In this document: positions 35,432 to 45,031 of the stretch, piece by piece
How positions within the stretch are numbered: the stretch's first letter is position 1
Layout: every line of letters starts with the position of its first letter
Source: Andeanibacterium sp036384795
GTDB lineage: Bacteria > Pseudomonadota > Alphaproteobacteria > Sphingomonadales > Sphingomonadaceae
Length of the DNA: 64,000 nucleotides
Reading direction: 5' to 3'
NCBI GenBank assembly: GCA_036384795.1
Contig: DASVLP010000054.1
Location: 1-64,000 of the forward strand
The notes under the pieces: model-generated
Told to the model about the DNA's origin: nothing
The model's database searches: none
What the model saw: only the letters and a program-made list of their open reading frames with translations
Position numbers and translations under genes: made by a program

Positions 35432-36949
35432 ATGATGACCGAGGTCGCAGCCTGCTGGAAAAAGATCGCGGCGCACCCGCAGCGCGCGTTGGCGGAGCTG
35501 TTCGCGGCGGATGCGGGGCGCGTCGAGCGGCTGGGCGGCCGGATCGAGCTCGAAACGGGCGGCATCCTGTTCGACTGGTCGAAGACCCATCTCGATCCCG
35601 GGCTGATCGCCGGATTCGAGCAGCTGGCCGAAGCGGCGGGGTTCGCCGAGGCGCGCGAGCGGTTGTTCGCGGGCGCGATCGTCAACCCGACCGAGGGACG
35701 CGCGGCGACCCACGGCGCGATGCGCGGGGTGGGCGATCCGGCGAGCGTCGAAGAGGCAGAAGCGCTGCTGCAACGCATGGGCCTGCTGGTCGAGGCGATC
35801 CATCAGGGCGCGCTGGGTGAGGTCAGGCACCTGATCCATATCGGCATCGGCGGTTCCGCGCTCGGCCCGGCGCTGGCGGTCGATGCGCTTGCTCGCGACG
35901 GTGCACTGGTCGACGTCCACGTCGTCTCCAACATCGACGGCTGCGCGCTCGAAGCCGCGTTCGCCGCCTGCGACCCGGCGACGACCCTGGTTGCGGTCGC
36001 ATCGAAGACCTTCACCACGATCGAGACGATGACGAACGCGCAGAGCGCGCTCGCGTGGCTGTCGGCGAACGGCATCGCCGATCCGACCGGGCGCGTGGTG
36101 GCGCTGACCGCGTCGCCCGAAAAAGCCGTGGAATGGGGTATCGACGAGACTCGCGTGCTGCCGTTCCCCGAGACGGTCGGCGGGCGCTATTCGCTGTGGT
36201 CGTCGATCGGGTTTCCGGTGGCGCTGGCAGTCGGCATGGCCGAGTTCCGCGCGATGCAGGCCGGGGGCGCAGCGGTCGACCGGCACTTCCGCGATACCGA
36301 CGGGGCGGCCAACCTGGCGCTGCGCGCGGCCTTCGCCGACCTCTACTATACTCATGTCCGCGGCTGCCAGACCCGCGCCTGCTTCGCCTACGACGAGCGG
36401 CTGCGCCTGTTGCCGAGCTATCTCCAGCAGCTCGAGATGGAGAGCAACGGCAAGCGCGTTACCGCGGACGGCGAGCCGGTGACGGGTCCGACCGCGCCGA
36501 TCACCTGGGGCGGCGTGGGCACCGACGCGCAGCACGCGGTGTTCCAGCTGCTCCATCAGGGCACGCACCTGGTGCCGGTCGATTTCATCGCCAGCATCAC
36601 CCCGGGTGACGCGCTCGACCCGGCGCACCACCGCATCCTGCTGATGAACTGCTTCGCCCAAGGGGCCGCGCTGATGGCCGGCAAGGCGAGCGACGACCTT
36701 GCGCGCAGCTACCCGGGCGACCGGCCGAGCGCGACGATCCTGGTCGACGACCTCGACGCAGCCGCGTTGGGCGCGCTGATCGCGTTCCACGAGCACCGCA
36801 CGTTTGCGAACGCGGTGCTGCTCGGGATCAACCCGTTCGACCAGTTCGGCGTCGAGCTGGGCAAGGCGATCGCCAGGCAGATCGACACGGGCGGCGGCGA
36901 GTTCGATGCCAGCACTGCGGCGCTGCTGGAGGCGGCAGCGCTGGCCTGA
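35432..36949 (+). CDS. pgi: Glucose-6-phosphate isomerase
   Basis: Interconverts glucose-6-phosphate and fructose-6-phosphate in the cytoplasm; 505 residues. HIGIGGSALGPALAVDAL and VASKTFTTIETMTNA bind the phosphate, and GGRYSLWSSIGFPVALAVG is a PGI signature. The catalytic Glu region is QQLEMESNGKRVT, and HQGTHLVPVDFI with His follows. Two ATG codons in a row (35432 and 35435) are possible starts after GGGAAAGGGAA; the second has better spacing. The gene is divergent from lepB across 67 nt. Confidence 0.96.
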   Translation: MMTEVAACWKKIAAHPQRALAELFAADAGRVERLGGRIELETGGILFDWSKTHLDPGLIAGFEQLAEAAGFAEARERLFAGAIVNPTEGRAATHGAMRGVGDPASVEEAEALLQRMGLLVEAIHQGALGEVRHLIHIGIGGSALGPALAVDALARDGALVDVHVVSNIDGCALEAAFAACDPATTLVAVASKTFTTIETMTNAQSALAWLSANGIADPTGRVVALTASPEKAVEWGIDETRVLPFPETVGGRYSLWSSIGFPVALAVGMAEFRAMQAGGAAVDRHFRDTDGAANLALRAAFADLYYTHVRGCQTRACFAYDERLRLLPSYLQQLEMESNGKRVTADGEPVTGPTAPITWGGVGTDAQHAVFQLLHQGTHLVPVDFIASITPGDALDPAHHRILLMNCFAQGAALMAGKASDDLARSYPGDRPSATILVDDLDAAALGALIAFHEHRTFANAVLLGINPFDQFGVELGKAIARQIDTGGGEFDASTAALLEAAALA

Positions 36950-36992
36950 GAAGCCAATCCATCGCGCGCACGATTCGCTTTACGCGTGCCCC

Positions 36993-37214
36993 CTAATCCC
37001 TCTCCACCGCCGCTTCGGCCGCCGCGAAGCCGATTTTCGAATGCTGGCCGTCGCAGAACGGCTTGGTGGTCGATGCGCCGCAGCGGCACAGGAAGATGCG
37101 TTTCTTCGATCCCAGATCATAAGGGTTGCCCTCGGAGTCGTGCAGCTCGAGCTCCTCGAGGTCGCCGCTGACCTGATAGGGGCCGTTCTTGGAAATCGTG
37201 ATCTTCACCGGCAT
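36993..37214 (-). CDS. CDGSH iron-sulfur domain protein
   Basis: A 73-residue soluble protein with one CDGSH-type 2Fe-2S motif: CRCGASTTKPFCDGQH, giving three Cys and one His ligands. The preceding beta-rich region PVKITISKNGPYQVSGDLEE matches the bacterial CDGSH subfamily. These proteins act in electron transfer or redox/cluster sensing; the specific role is unknown. ATG 37214 is preferred over 37238 because AAGGA lies 6-7 nt upstream of it. It is co-directional with the ICMT-like gene 27 nt upstream, so probably co-transcribed. Confidence 0.88.
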   Translation of the reverse strand: MPVKITISKNGPYQVSGDLEELELHDSEGNPYDLGSKKRIFLCRCGASTTKPFCDGQHSKIGFAAAEAAVERD

Positions 37215-37241
37215 CGGATGGTCCTTCGTTTCGGGCACTCT

Positions 37242-37814
37242 TCAAGGCGATTTCGGCAGCGGCACGATCATTCGCACCCGCTTGCGGTAAGCGTCATAGC
37301 CGCCCAACTCGGCTTCGAGGAAGCGCTCTTCGACTTTCGCCTTGAGGATAAAGCCCAGCGCGAACAGCGCCGCGCCGGCCAGCGCCCACGGCGTCGCGCG
37401 GATCACCGCGGCTGCAATCGCGGCGGTGATCAGGCCGGTGTAGATCGGATGCCGGGCGAGCGCGAACGGGCCGGTCTCGACCACGCGGTGCCCGTCCTTC
37501 ACCTCGATCCCGCCCGACCACAATTTACCCATCGTGATCCGCGCCCACCAGGCGAACGCGATCCCCGCCACGGTCACGCCAATCATCGTCCAGCCCAGCG
37601 CAGGCGGCGTGACCCACAGCAATGGCCACGACAGCTTGGGGATCGCGCTGAAGATCAGGATCAGCCCGATCGCGATGATGACGAAATAGCGTCGGTAAGT
37701 GCTCGTCGGCGCCTCGACGGTGGCTTTGCCGCGCCAGATCCCCGCGATGTGCCAGGTCACGATCCAGACCAGCCAGACCACCGCTTCGGCTCGCATGACG
37801 AACGGGTAGTACAT
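37242..37814 (-). CDS. Isoprenylcysteine carboxylmethyltransferase-like membrane protein
   Basis: A 190-residue membrane protein with about five TM helices. The C-terminal region has GPFALARHPIYTGLITAAIA and EERFLEAELGGYDAYRKRV, the SAM-binding H-P-x-Y-x-G and E-E-x-F motifs shared by ICMT and PEMT phospholipid methyltransferases. Bacterial homologues may methylate lipids or small isoprenoids; the substrate is unknown. ATG 37814 is used because the frame upstream is not membrane-like. It precedes the CDGSH gene on the same strand. Confidence 0.82.
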   Translation of the reverse strand: MYYPFVMRAEAVVWLVWIVTWHIAGIWRGKATVEAPTSTYRRYFVIIAIGLILIFSAIPKLSWPLLWVTPPALGWTMIGVTVAGIAFAWWARITMGKLWSGGIEVKDGHRVVETGPFALARHPIYTGLITAAIAAAVIRATPWALAGAALFALGFILKAKVEERFLEAELGGYDAYRKRVRMIVPLPKSP

Positions 37815-38042
37815 GGCACTCCTTTTAGTGAGGTGTGTCGCTTGAGTAAAGCACCTCGGCAATCGACTACGCGTTCTGTGCACTTGCGGAAAACGATTGA
37901 CTTCCGGGCATTTCGCCCCCACATGCGCGCCATCGAGACGCTTTGCAGCGTGAACTGGCGGCCAAATCAACCGCCCCGGCCGCGTCTCGGTCTTTAGCCA
38001 AGAGCTTCCCTTTTCACGCGGGTTGTTCCAACCCCCGCGAAC

Positions 38043-38065
38043 GCGCGCGCCGTTTGGCCGCGCGC
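38043..38065 (+). promoter_or_regulatory. Strong hairpin in the helicase 5' leader
   Basis: The stretch from 37815 to 38095 (281 bp) upstream of the DEAD-box helicase has no gene I can support. It contains a GC stem, GCGCGCGCC-GTTT-GGCCGCGCGC (9 bp with one bulged C), ending 30 nt before the ATG. A TTGACT (37897-37902) could be a -35 box for a transcript with a leader of about 170 nt, but no good -10 is visible. Long structured leaders are usual for cold-inducible RNA helicase genes. Confidence 0.35.
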
Positions 38066-38095
38066 TGTCGCATGTATTGCGAGTTAGACATACTC

Positions 38096-39493
38096 ATGAA
38101 TTTCAACGAACTCGGGCTTTCGCAGCCCATCCTCCAGGCGCTCGACCTGAAGGGCTACGACAAGCCGACGCCGATCCAGGCGCAGGCGATCCCCACCGTG
38201 CTTGCGGGCCGCGACCTGATGGGCATTGCCCAGACCGGCACCGGCAAGACCGCGGCCTTCGTGCTGCCCTCGATTGACCGCCTCAACGCCTCGGGCAGGC
38301 ACCCGCAGCGCAAGCAGTGCCGCATGCTGGTGCTGGCGCCCACGCGCGAGCTCGCCGGTCAGATCGCCGTTTCCGCGCGCGAATACGCGCGTTTCTCGCG
38401 GCTCAAGGTCGTCACCGTATTTGGCGGCACCTCGGTCGGCCGCAACCGGCAGGACGTGGCGGGCGGGGTCGACATTTTGGTGGCGACCCCGGGCCGGCTG
38501 GTCGATCTGGTCGACCAGAAGGCGCTCGATCTCTCTGCGGTCGAAGTGCTGGTGCTCGACGAGGCCGACCAGATGCTCGACCTCGGCTTCATCCACGCGC
38601 TCAGGAAGATCGTCGGTTGGCTGCCCCGCCAGCGCCAGACGCTGCTGTTCTCGGCGACGATGCCGACCGCGATCCGCCAACTTGCGGGCCAGTACCTCAA
38701 TGATCCGGCGCAAGTCTCGGTCGCACCCGCGGCGACCACCGCCGAACGCGTCGAGCAGTACGTCTGCATGGTCAACCAGAGCGAGAAGCAGGCGCTGCTG
38801 GTTCACATCCTGAAGCGCGGCCTCGATTCCAACGAAATGGACCGCGTGCTGGTGTTCACCCGCACCAAGCATGGCGCCGACAAGGTCGTGCGCCGGCTGG
38901 CGGACGCGCACATTCCGGCCAGCGCGATCCACGGCAACAAGAGCCAGCCGCAGCGCGAGAAAGCACTCGACCAGTTCCGCCGCGGCAAGATCCGCGTGCT
39001 GGTGGCAACCGACATCGCGGCAAGGGGCATCGACATCCAGGGCGTCAGCCATGTGATCAACTTCGAGCTGCCGAACGTCGCCGAGCAGTACGTCCACCGG
39101 ATCGGCCGCACCGCGCGCGCCGGCGCGGCGGGCGTCGCGGTCGCGTTCTGCGCTTCGGACGAGCGCGAGTACCTGCGCGACATCCAGAAGCTGACCAAGG
39201 TGACGCTGGGCAACGTGCCGCTGCCCGAAGGCTTCCGCGCGATCGTCGACTCGGTGGAGGAGCATTCGCGCGCGCAGCCGCAGCGGCGGCAGAAGGCCAA
39301 GGTCGTCCCGGCGAAACAGCCGCGCAGCCACAACCGCCCGCGCAACGCTGGCGGGCAGGGCCAGCAGGGGCGCGAGCACGGCCCCGGCGAGCAGACCCGG
39401 CACGAGCCGCGCGGCGACAATCGCAACCGCAACCGCCGGCGCAAGCCGCGCAACGGCGGCCAGCGGTCGGCTTCGGGCGGCCAGCGGGGCTAA
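38096..39493 (+). CDS. DEAD-box RNA helicase (RhlE-like)
   Basis: ATP-dependent RNA helicase of 465 residues. Q motif region YDKPTPIQAQAIP, motif I AQTGTGKT, Ia PTRELAGQ, Ib TPGRL, II VLDEADQML, III SAT, V ATDIAARGIDI and VI HRIGRTARAG are all present. The C-terminal 85 residues are basic and low-complexity (Arg/Asn/Gly/Gln-rich, with repeated NRNRRR-like patches), typical of RhlE-type proteins that remodel structured RNA in the cold or during ribosome assembly. ATG 38096 starts MNFNELGLS, the family N-terminus. A long structured leader precedes it. Confidence 0.94.
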   Translation: MNFNELGLSQPILQALDLKGYDKPTPIQAQAIPTVLAGRDLMGIAQTGTGKTAAFVLPSIDRLNASGRHPQRKQCRMLVLAPTRELAGQIAVSAREYARFSRLKVVTVFGGTSVGRNRQDVAGGVDILVATPGRLVDLVDQKALDLSAVEVLVLDEADQMLDLGFIHALRKIVGWLPRQRQTLLFSATMPTAIRQLAGQYLNDPAQVSVAPAATTAERVEQYVCMVNQSEKQALLVHILKRGLDSNEMDRVLVFTRTKHGADKVVRRLADAHIPASAIHGNKSQPQREKALDQFRRGKIRVLVATDIAARGIDIQGVSHVINFELPNVAEQYVHRIGRTARAGAAGVAVAFCASDEREYLRDIQKLTKVTLGNVPLPEGFRAIVDSVEEHSRAQPQRRQKAKVVPAKQPRSHNRPRNAGGQGQQGREHGPGEQTRHEPRGDNRNRNRRRKPRNGGQRSASGGQRG

Positions 39494-39501
39494 TGTTAAA
39501 T

Positions 39502-39675
39502 CCCTCTCCCGTTGACGGGAGAGGGCTACGAAGGCTTGCGTCCGCGAGAGCGGATGCTTAGCCGCAGTTGGGTGAGAGCTGCCTTTTCTTCGAGAAGGCA
39601 GGCAACCCTCATCCAAGCTGCGGTAGCCAGCAAGCTGGCAACCTCCGCTATCCTTCTCCCGTTAACGGGAGAAGG
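39502..39675. repeat. Palindromic repeat, family B copy 1
   Basis: Starts 9 nt after the helicase stop. The left end is CCCTCTCCC-GTTGAC-GGGAGAGGG and the right end CCTTCTCCC-GTTAAC-GGGAGAAGG, each a hairpin. The centre has an inverted repeat TTGGGTGAG...CCCTCATCCAA. A second copy with the same layout is at 45454-45620. It ends 15 nt before the glutathione reductase ATG. Confidence 0.85.
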
Positions 39676-39690
39676 TTTCGGGAGCCCTAA

Positions 39691-41034
39691 ATGTCACAAT
39701 ATGACTATGACCTGTTCGTGATCGGCGCCGGCTCGGGCGGGGTGCGCGCGAGCCGGATCGCCGCGAGCCACGGCGCGAAAGTCGCCGTCGCCGAAGAGCA
39801 CCGCGTCGGCGGGACCTGCGTGATCCGCGGCTGCGTGCCCAAGAAGATGTTGGTCTACGGCTCGATGTTCGCCGAAGAGCTCGAGCACGCGGCCAACTAC
39901 GGCTGGACGATCGGCGAGTCCTCGTTCGATTGGGGCACCCTGCGCGATTTCGTGAACGCCGACGTCGACCGGATCGAGAAGCTCTACGAAAAGACGCTCG
40001 AGAGCCACAAGGTCGACCGCTTCCACGAGCGCGCGACGGTGACCGGGCCGCACAGCGTGAAGCTCGCCAGCGGCAAGGAAGTGACTGCGAAATACATCCT
40101 CGTCGCGGTCGGCGGCTGGCCTGACATCCCCGACTTCCCCGGCAAGGAGCTGTGCATCAGCTCGAACGAGGTGTTTCATCTGAAGGAACAGCCAAAGCGC
40201 TTGATCGTGCAGGGCGCCGGCTACATCGCGATGGAGTTCGCCGGCGTGTTCAATGCGCTCGGCAGCGATGTGACCGTGATCAACCGCACCGAGACGATCC
40301 TGCGCCACTACGATGAGACAATGGTCGAGCGCCTGCTGCACATCGCGATGATGCGCGGGATCGACTTCCGGATGAACTGCACGATCAATTCGGTGAAGAA
40401 GGAGGGCGACTGCCTGCTGGTCGAAACCGGCAAGGGCGACCCGATCCACGCCGATCAGGTGCTGATCGCCACCGGCCGCAAGCCCAACACCGCCGGACTG
40501 GGTCTTGAAACCGCGGGCATCGAGCTGGGCGACAACGGCGAAATCCCGGTCGACGAATACAACCAGACGAGTTGCGACAGCATCTACGCCGTGGGCGACG
40601 TGACCGACCGCATCCAGCTCACTCCGGTCGCGATCCGCGAGGGCCACGCGTTCGCAGACAGCGTGTTCGGCGGCGACAAGCGCAAGGTGAACTACGACAA
40701 CGTGCCGAGCGCGGTGTTCTCGCAGCCGCCGCTTGCCGGTGTCGGGATGACCGAAGCCAAGGCGCGCGCGGTCTACGGCAACATCAAGGTCTATTCCTCG
40801 GAATTCCGGCCGATGAAGAACATCTTCTCCGACCGCCCCGAGCGTGGGCTCTACAAGATGATCGTCGACGGGACGTCGGAGAAGATCCTCGGCATCCATA
40901 TGATCGGCCCGGAAAGCCCCGAGATCCTGCAGATCGCCGCAATGGCGCTGACCGCCGGCCTCACCAAGCAGGCATTCGACGACACCGTCGCGCTGCACCC
41001 GACCATGGCCGAGGAGCTGGTGCTGCTGAGCTAA
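39691..41034 (+). CDS. gor: Glutathione-disulfide reductase
   Basis: NADPH-dependent flavoprotein that regenerates reduced glutathione, 447 residues. FAD site VIGAGSGGVRASRIA; redox-active disulfide Cys43-Cys48 in GGTCVIRGCVPKK; NADPH site VQGAGYIAMEFAGVF; second FAD site YAVGDVTDRIQLTPVA. The C-terminal dimer-interface active site has HPTMAEE (His436). The RGCVPKK variant separates it from lipoamide and mercuric reductases. Flanked on both sides by palindromic repeats. Confidence 0.95.
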   Translation: MSQYDYDLFVIGAGSGGVRASRIAASHGAKVAVAEEHRVGGTCVIRGCVPKKMLVYGSMFAEELEHAANYGWTIGESSFDWGTLRDFVNADVDRIEKLYEKTLESHKVDRFHERATVTGPHSVKLASGKEVTAKYILVAVGGWPDIPDFPGKELCISSNEVFHLKEQPKRLIVQGAGYIAMEFAGVFNALGSDVTVINRTETILRHYDETMVERLLHIAMMRGIDFRMNCTINSVKKEGDCLLVETGKGDPIHADQVLIATGRKPNTAGLGLETAGIELGDNGEIPVDEYNQTSCDSIYAVGDVTDRIQLTPVAIREGHAFADSVFGGDKRKVNYDNVPSAVFSQPPLAGVGMTEAKARAVYGNIKVYSSEFRPMKNIFSDRPERGLYKMIVDGTSEKILGIHMIGPESPEILQIAAMALTAGLTKQAFDDTVALHPTMAEELVLLS

Positions 41035-41163
41035 ATCCTCCCCGGAACGGGGAGGGGGACCATGCGAAGCATGGTGGAGGGGGCCCGCGCAACATCGAGG
41101 TAGCGCCGGGCCCCTCCGTCAGCCGCCTTCGGCGTCTGCCACCTCCCCGTGCCGGGGAGGATT
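41035..41163. repeat. Palindromic repeat, family A copy 1
   Basis: Begins at the gor stop codon. Layout: terminal hairpin CCTCCCCGGAACGGGGAGG, second hairpin ACCATGCGAAGCATGGT, central GGGGGCCC...GGGCCCCTCCGTC arms, a variable small hairpin, and the right terminal hairpin CCTCCCCGTGCCGGGGAGG. It is nearly identical to copy 2 (42262-42393) and similar to copy 3 inside methylmalonyl-CoA mutase (48045-48161), all in the same orientation. Confidence 0.9.
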
Positions 41164-41205
41164 TGCAGCCCTTGCATCCGCGGCCCAGCGGCCTAAAGGC
41201 ACCCC

Positions 41206-42261
41206 ATGCCAAGCAAACGCTGGATTGCGGCGCTTCCCGCGCTGCTCGCCGCCGCGCCCGCCTTCGCCCACGGCGACCATGAGGCGATCGGCACCAACCC
41301 GCTGACGATGTGGGAAATCTCCCCCGAGATCATACTCGCGCTGATCGTCGCGGGCCTGATCTATTGGCGCGGCAGCCGCCACGGGTTCGAGCACGACCGC
41401 TGGCGGATCGCGGCGTTCTTCGGTGGGCTGTTCGCATTGTTTCTCGCGCTGATCAGCCCGATCGAGCCGCTCGCCGACCACATCTTCGCGGTCCACCAGG
41501 TCGAACACATGCTGCTGCGCACGATCGCGCCGATGCTGATCTTTCTGAGCCGTCCGCAGGCGGCAGTGGTGCGCGGGCTGCCGAACGGCGTCTCGCGCTT
41601 CTTCGCCGGGCGCGGCTGGCTGCGCGGCGTCATGCATGTCCTGCGCAATCCATTCGTCGCGACGATCCTGTTCCTGCTCGCGAGCTATTTCTGGATGATT
41701 CCGAAGTACCACGACATGGCGATCCTGGATGAGCCGATCCATTATATGTGGCACGTGAGCCTGCTGACCGCCGGGCTGATCTTCTTCTCCGTGATCTTCG
41801 ACCGCCGTCCGCCGCCGCATGGGCCGGGCCTCGCGCCGCGCCTCGCGATGTTCGCCTGCGCGGCGATCGGCAACATCGTGCTCGGCGCGTTCCTCGCGCT
41901 GAAGGACGTGCAGCTTTACCACGCCTACGAAATCCTCGGGCATCTGTGGCAGGTGCCGCCGCTGACCGACGAGCAGACCGGCGGGATCATCATGTGGATC
42001 CCGGGAACGATGATGTTCGCCATCTCCGCGATGGTGATCCTCTATACCTGGGCGCGCGAGGAAGACCGCGTCACCGATCGGCGCATGCGCACCGGGCGGC
42101 AACTCGCCGCGGCCCGCGCCCCAGCGAACCGCATGCTCGCGTTCGGCCTGTTGGGCTTCGCGCTGCTGATGCTGGCGATCGCGGTCAGCGTCGTCGCGCT
42201 GATCGACCACCCGCCGGGTGGCGCGCATGCGTTCGGGATGGCGGGGGAGATACCGGGCTGA
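41206..42261 (+). CDS. Cytochrome c oxidase assembly protein, Caa3_CtaG family
   Basis: A 351-residue inner-membrane protein with a signal-like N-terminus (MPSKRWIAALPALLAAAPAFA) followed by HGDHE and about seven TM helices. FAVHQVEHMLLRTIAPMLIFL and HYMWHVSLLTAGLIF carry the conserved membrane histidines of the Caa3-type CtaG family, thought to help insert copper (CuA/CuB) into aa3/caa3 oxidase. This family is distinct from Cox11, which is also called CtaG. There is no oxidase gene adjacent. The gene is bracketed by two direct copies of repeat family A. Confidence 0.85.
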   Translation: MPSKRWIAALPALLAAAPAFAHGDHEAIGTNPLTMWEISPEIILALIVAGLIYWRGSRHGFEHDRWRIAAFFGGLFALFLALISPIEPLADHIFAVHQVEHMLLRTIAPMLIFLSRPQAAVVRGLPNGVSRFFAGRGWLRGVMHVLRNPFVATILFLLASYFWMIPKYHDMAILDEPIHYMWHVSLLTAGLIFFSVIFDRRPPPHGPGLAPRLAMFACAAIGNIVLGAFLALKDVQLYHAYEILGHLWQVPPLTDEQTGGIIMWIPGTMMFAISAMVILYTWAREEDRVTDRRMRTGRQLAAARAPANRMLAFGLLGFALLMLAIAVSVVALIDHPPGGAHAFGMAGEIPG

Positions 42262-42393
42262 AATCCTCCCCGGAACGGGGAGGGGGACCATGCGAAGCAT
42301 GGTGGAGGGGGCCCAGCGCCACATCGAAGCTTGCACTGGGCCCCCTCCGTCACCGGCCTGCGGCCGGCGCCACCTCCCCGTGCCGGGGAGGAC
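42262..42393. repeat. Palindromic repeat, family A copy 2
   Basis: Begins at the stop of the CtaG-like gene. The first 50 bases are essentially identical to copy 1, and the right terminal hairpin CCTCCCCGTGCCGGGGAGG is also identical; the central arms and the third small hairpin (ACCGGCC-TGC-GGCCGGC) differ. It ends 64 nt before the pccB start. Confidence 0.9.
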
Positions 42394-42457
42394 TTGCAGA
42401 GCTTGCCCCCACAATCTCAGCGGTTTACCCACGCATCCTGTCATCGCGGAGGCGCCT

Positions 42458-43986
<1,529 letters not shown>

Positions 43987-43990
<4 letters not shown>

Positions 43991-44223
43991 ACAGTCCGCT
44001 CATAGGCTTGGTCATGCTCGGAATATCGGTGATGGCCGGGCAGAGGCTCTTCACTGGTTGGGTCGCGAGGAAGATGGTCTTCTTCGGAAAGTATCGCGAT
44101 TGGGGCCCCTTTGATCGCGAAACGCAGCCGACGCGGTTCTGGCTGTGTACCGCTTGGCTTGCAATCTTCAGCCTCGCTTTCCCGGTTTGGATATGGGGCC
44201 TATTGGATGGAAGTTTAAAATGA
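43987..44223 (+). CDS. Small membrane protein of unknown function
   Basis: A 78-residue protein starting at GTG 43987, overlapping the pccB stop by 4 nt (GTGA). Two hydrophobic segments are visible: PLIGLVMLGISVMAG (about 4-18) and FWLCTAWLAIFSLAFPVWIW (about 52-71). The intervening loop RKMVFFGKYRDWGPFDRETQ is charged. I do not recognise a family. Base composition is lower in G+C than pccB. Coupled translation suggests it is real, and a role at the membrane in the same operon is possible but unsupported. Confidence 0.5.
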
Positions 44224-44230
44224 CTTTCGG

Positions 44231-44322
44231 GTGTCACTCTGAACTTGTTTCGGGGTCCATTCCGCATCCCGGGATGTCGGTGCAGGCGGAGGAATAGATG
44301 CTGAAACAAGTTCAGCATGACG
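44231..44322. repeat. Palindromic repeat (family D1)
   Basis: Starts 8 nt after the small membrane protein stop. The arms are CTGAACTTGTTTC (44239-44251) and GAAACAAGTTCAG (44302-44314), enclosing ATCCCGGGAT and a shorter CCGC...GCGG pair. This type of sequence (TGAACTTGTTTCAG) is a common dispersed repeat in sphingomonad genomes, as I recall. Confidence 0.65.
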
Positions 44323-44331
44323 GGGAGATTT

Positions 44332-44415
44332 CGTCGTCCCGGACTTGATCCGGGACCGCTGGCCACTAGGTCGGACCCGGGAGGCCAGCGATCCCGGCTT
44401 TCGCCGGGATGACGA
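44332..44415. repeat. Palindromic repeat (family D2)
   Basis: Follows D1 at once. Left hairpin TCCCGG-ACTTGAT-CCGGGA, right hairpin ATCCCGGC-TTTC-GCCGGGAT, with GCTGGCC...GGCCAGC arms in the middle. It ends 7 nt before the DUF488 gene, so it contributes to that gene's 5' leader. Same hairpin-dyad-hairpin plan as families A, B, C and G. Confidence 0.7.
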
Positions 44416-44422
44416 GAACCAG

Positions 44423-44875
44423 ATGAAAACCATCTTCACCATCGGCTACGAGCAGGCCACCCAAGCCGCGCTGATCGCCGCGCTGCGCGAAGCCAAAGTC
44501 GAGCTGCTCGCAGACATCCGCTACCTGCCACTCTCGCGTCGCCCCGGCTTTTCGAAGAATTCGCTCAAGGCCGCGGTCGAGGAAGCCGGGATCGCCTATC
44601 GCCATTTCCGCGACCTCGGCACGCCGGCCGAGGGGCGCGCGGCGGCGCGGCGGGGGGATCGTGCGGAGCTCGCGCGGGTCTATGCCGGGCAGCTCGAACT
44701 GCCGCAGGCGCTTGCCGCAATGGCCGAATTGCGCGCGATTGCCCAAAATAAGCGCGTGTGCCTGCTGTGCTACGAGCGCGCCGCCGCCGAATGCCACCGT
44801 TCGCTGCTGTTCGATGCGTTGTTCGCCGATTTCGCACGGGTCGACCTCGAACCGGATTTGCTTGCGTCCGCGTGA
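44423..44875 (+). CDS. DUF488-family protein
   Basis: A 150-residue soluble protein with the DUF488 hallmarks: an N-terminal TIFTIGYE strand, LLADIRYLPLSRRPGFSKN (R-x-x-P-x-S-R-x-P-G-F), GIAYRHFRDLGTP and a C-terminal VCLLCYERAAAECHR with the C-Y-E and C-H-R motif. The fold is unknown to me in functional terms; the conserved Cys, His and Arg residues could form a metal or nucleic-acid site. ATG 44423 is chosen because the family begins at TIFTIGYE; the upstream frame is repeat DNA. It lies within the propionyl-CoA cluster, probably by chance of insertion. Confidence 0.8.
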   Translation: MKTIFTIGYEQATQAALIAALREAKVELLADIRYLPLSRRPGFSKNSLKAAVEEAGIAYRHFRDLGTPAEGRAAARRGDRAELARVYAGQLELPQALAAMAELRAIAQNKRVCLLCYERAAAECHRSLLFDALFADFARVDLEPDLLASA

Positions 44876-44926
44876 TCGGCGTAAGGGTGTCGGCGTGAAT
44901 TTCCATTTGCGCTCTGCGGGACTCAA

Positions 44927-45026
44927 GCCCCTCCCCTTCAGGGGAGGGGTTGGGGTGGGGGCTGTCAATTCAGCGCCCAGCTTGCTGACCGCCCCCACCC
45001 CCGGCCCCTCCCCTGAAGGGGAGGGG
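44927..45026. repeat. Palindromic repeat (family C)
   Basis: Perfectly inverted ends CCCCTCCCCTTCAGGGGAGG and CCTCCCCTGAAGGGGAGGGG (each also folding on itself), then inner arms GGGGTGGGGGC and GCCCCCACCCC around a 28-nt centre. The right end, with its GGGGAGGGG, lies directly before the epimerase ATG at 45032 and so probably supplies its ribosome binding site. Confidence 0.9.
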
Positions 45027-45031
45027 TGAGA

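Noticed and set aside
37943..38095. N-terminal extension of the DEAD-box helicase
   Set aside because: The extra 51 codons are Arg/Ala-rich, contain the leader hairpin and do not resemble the family; ATG 38096 starts the standard N-terminus.
40572..41282. Frame running from gor through repeat A copy 1 into the CtaG-like gene
   Set aside because: Uses the wrong frame of gor; of interest only because it shows the repeat has no stop codons in the frame equivalent to that used in the mutase.
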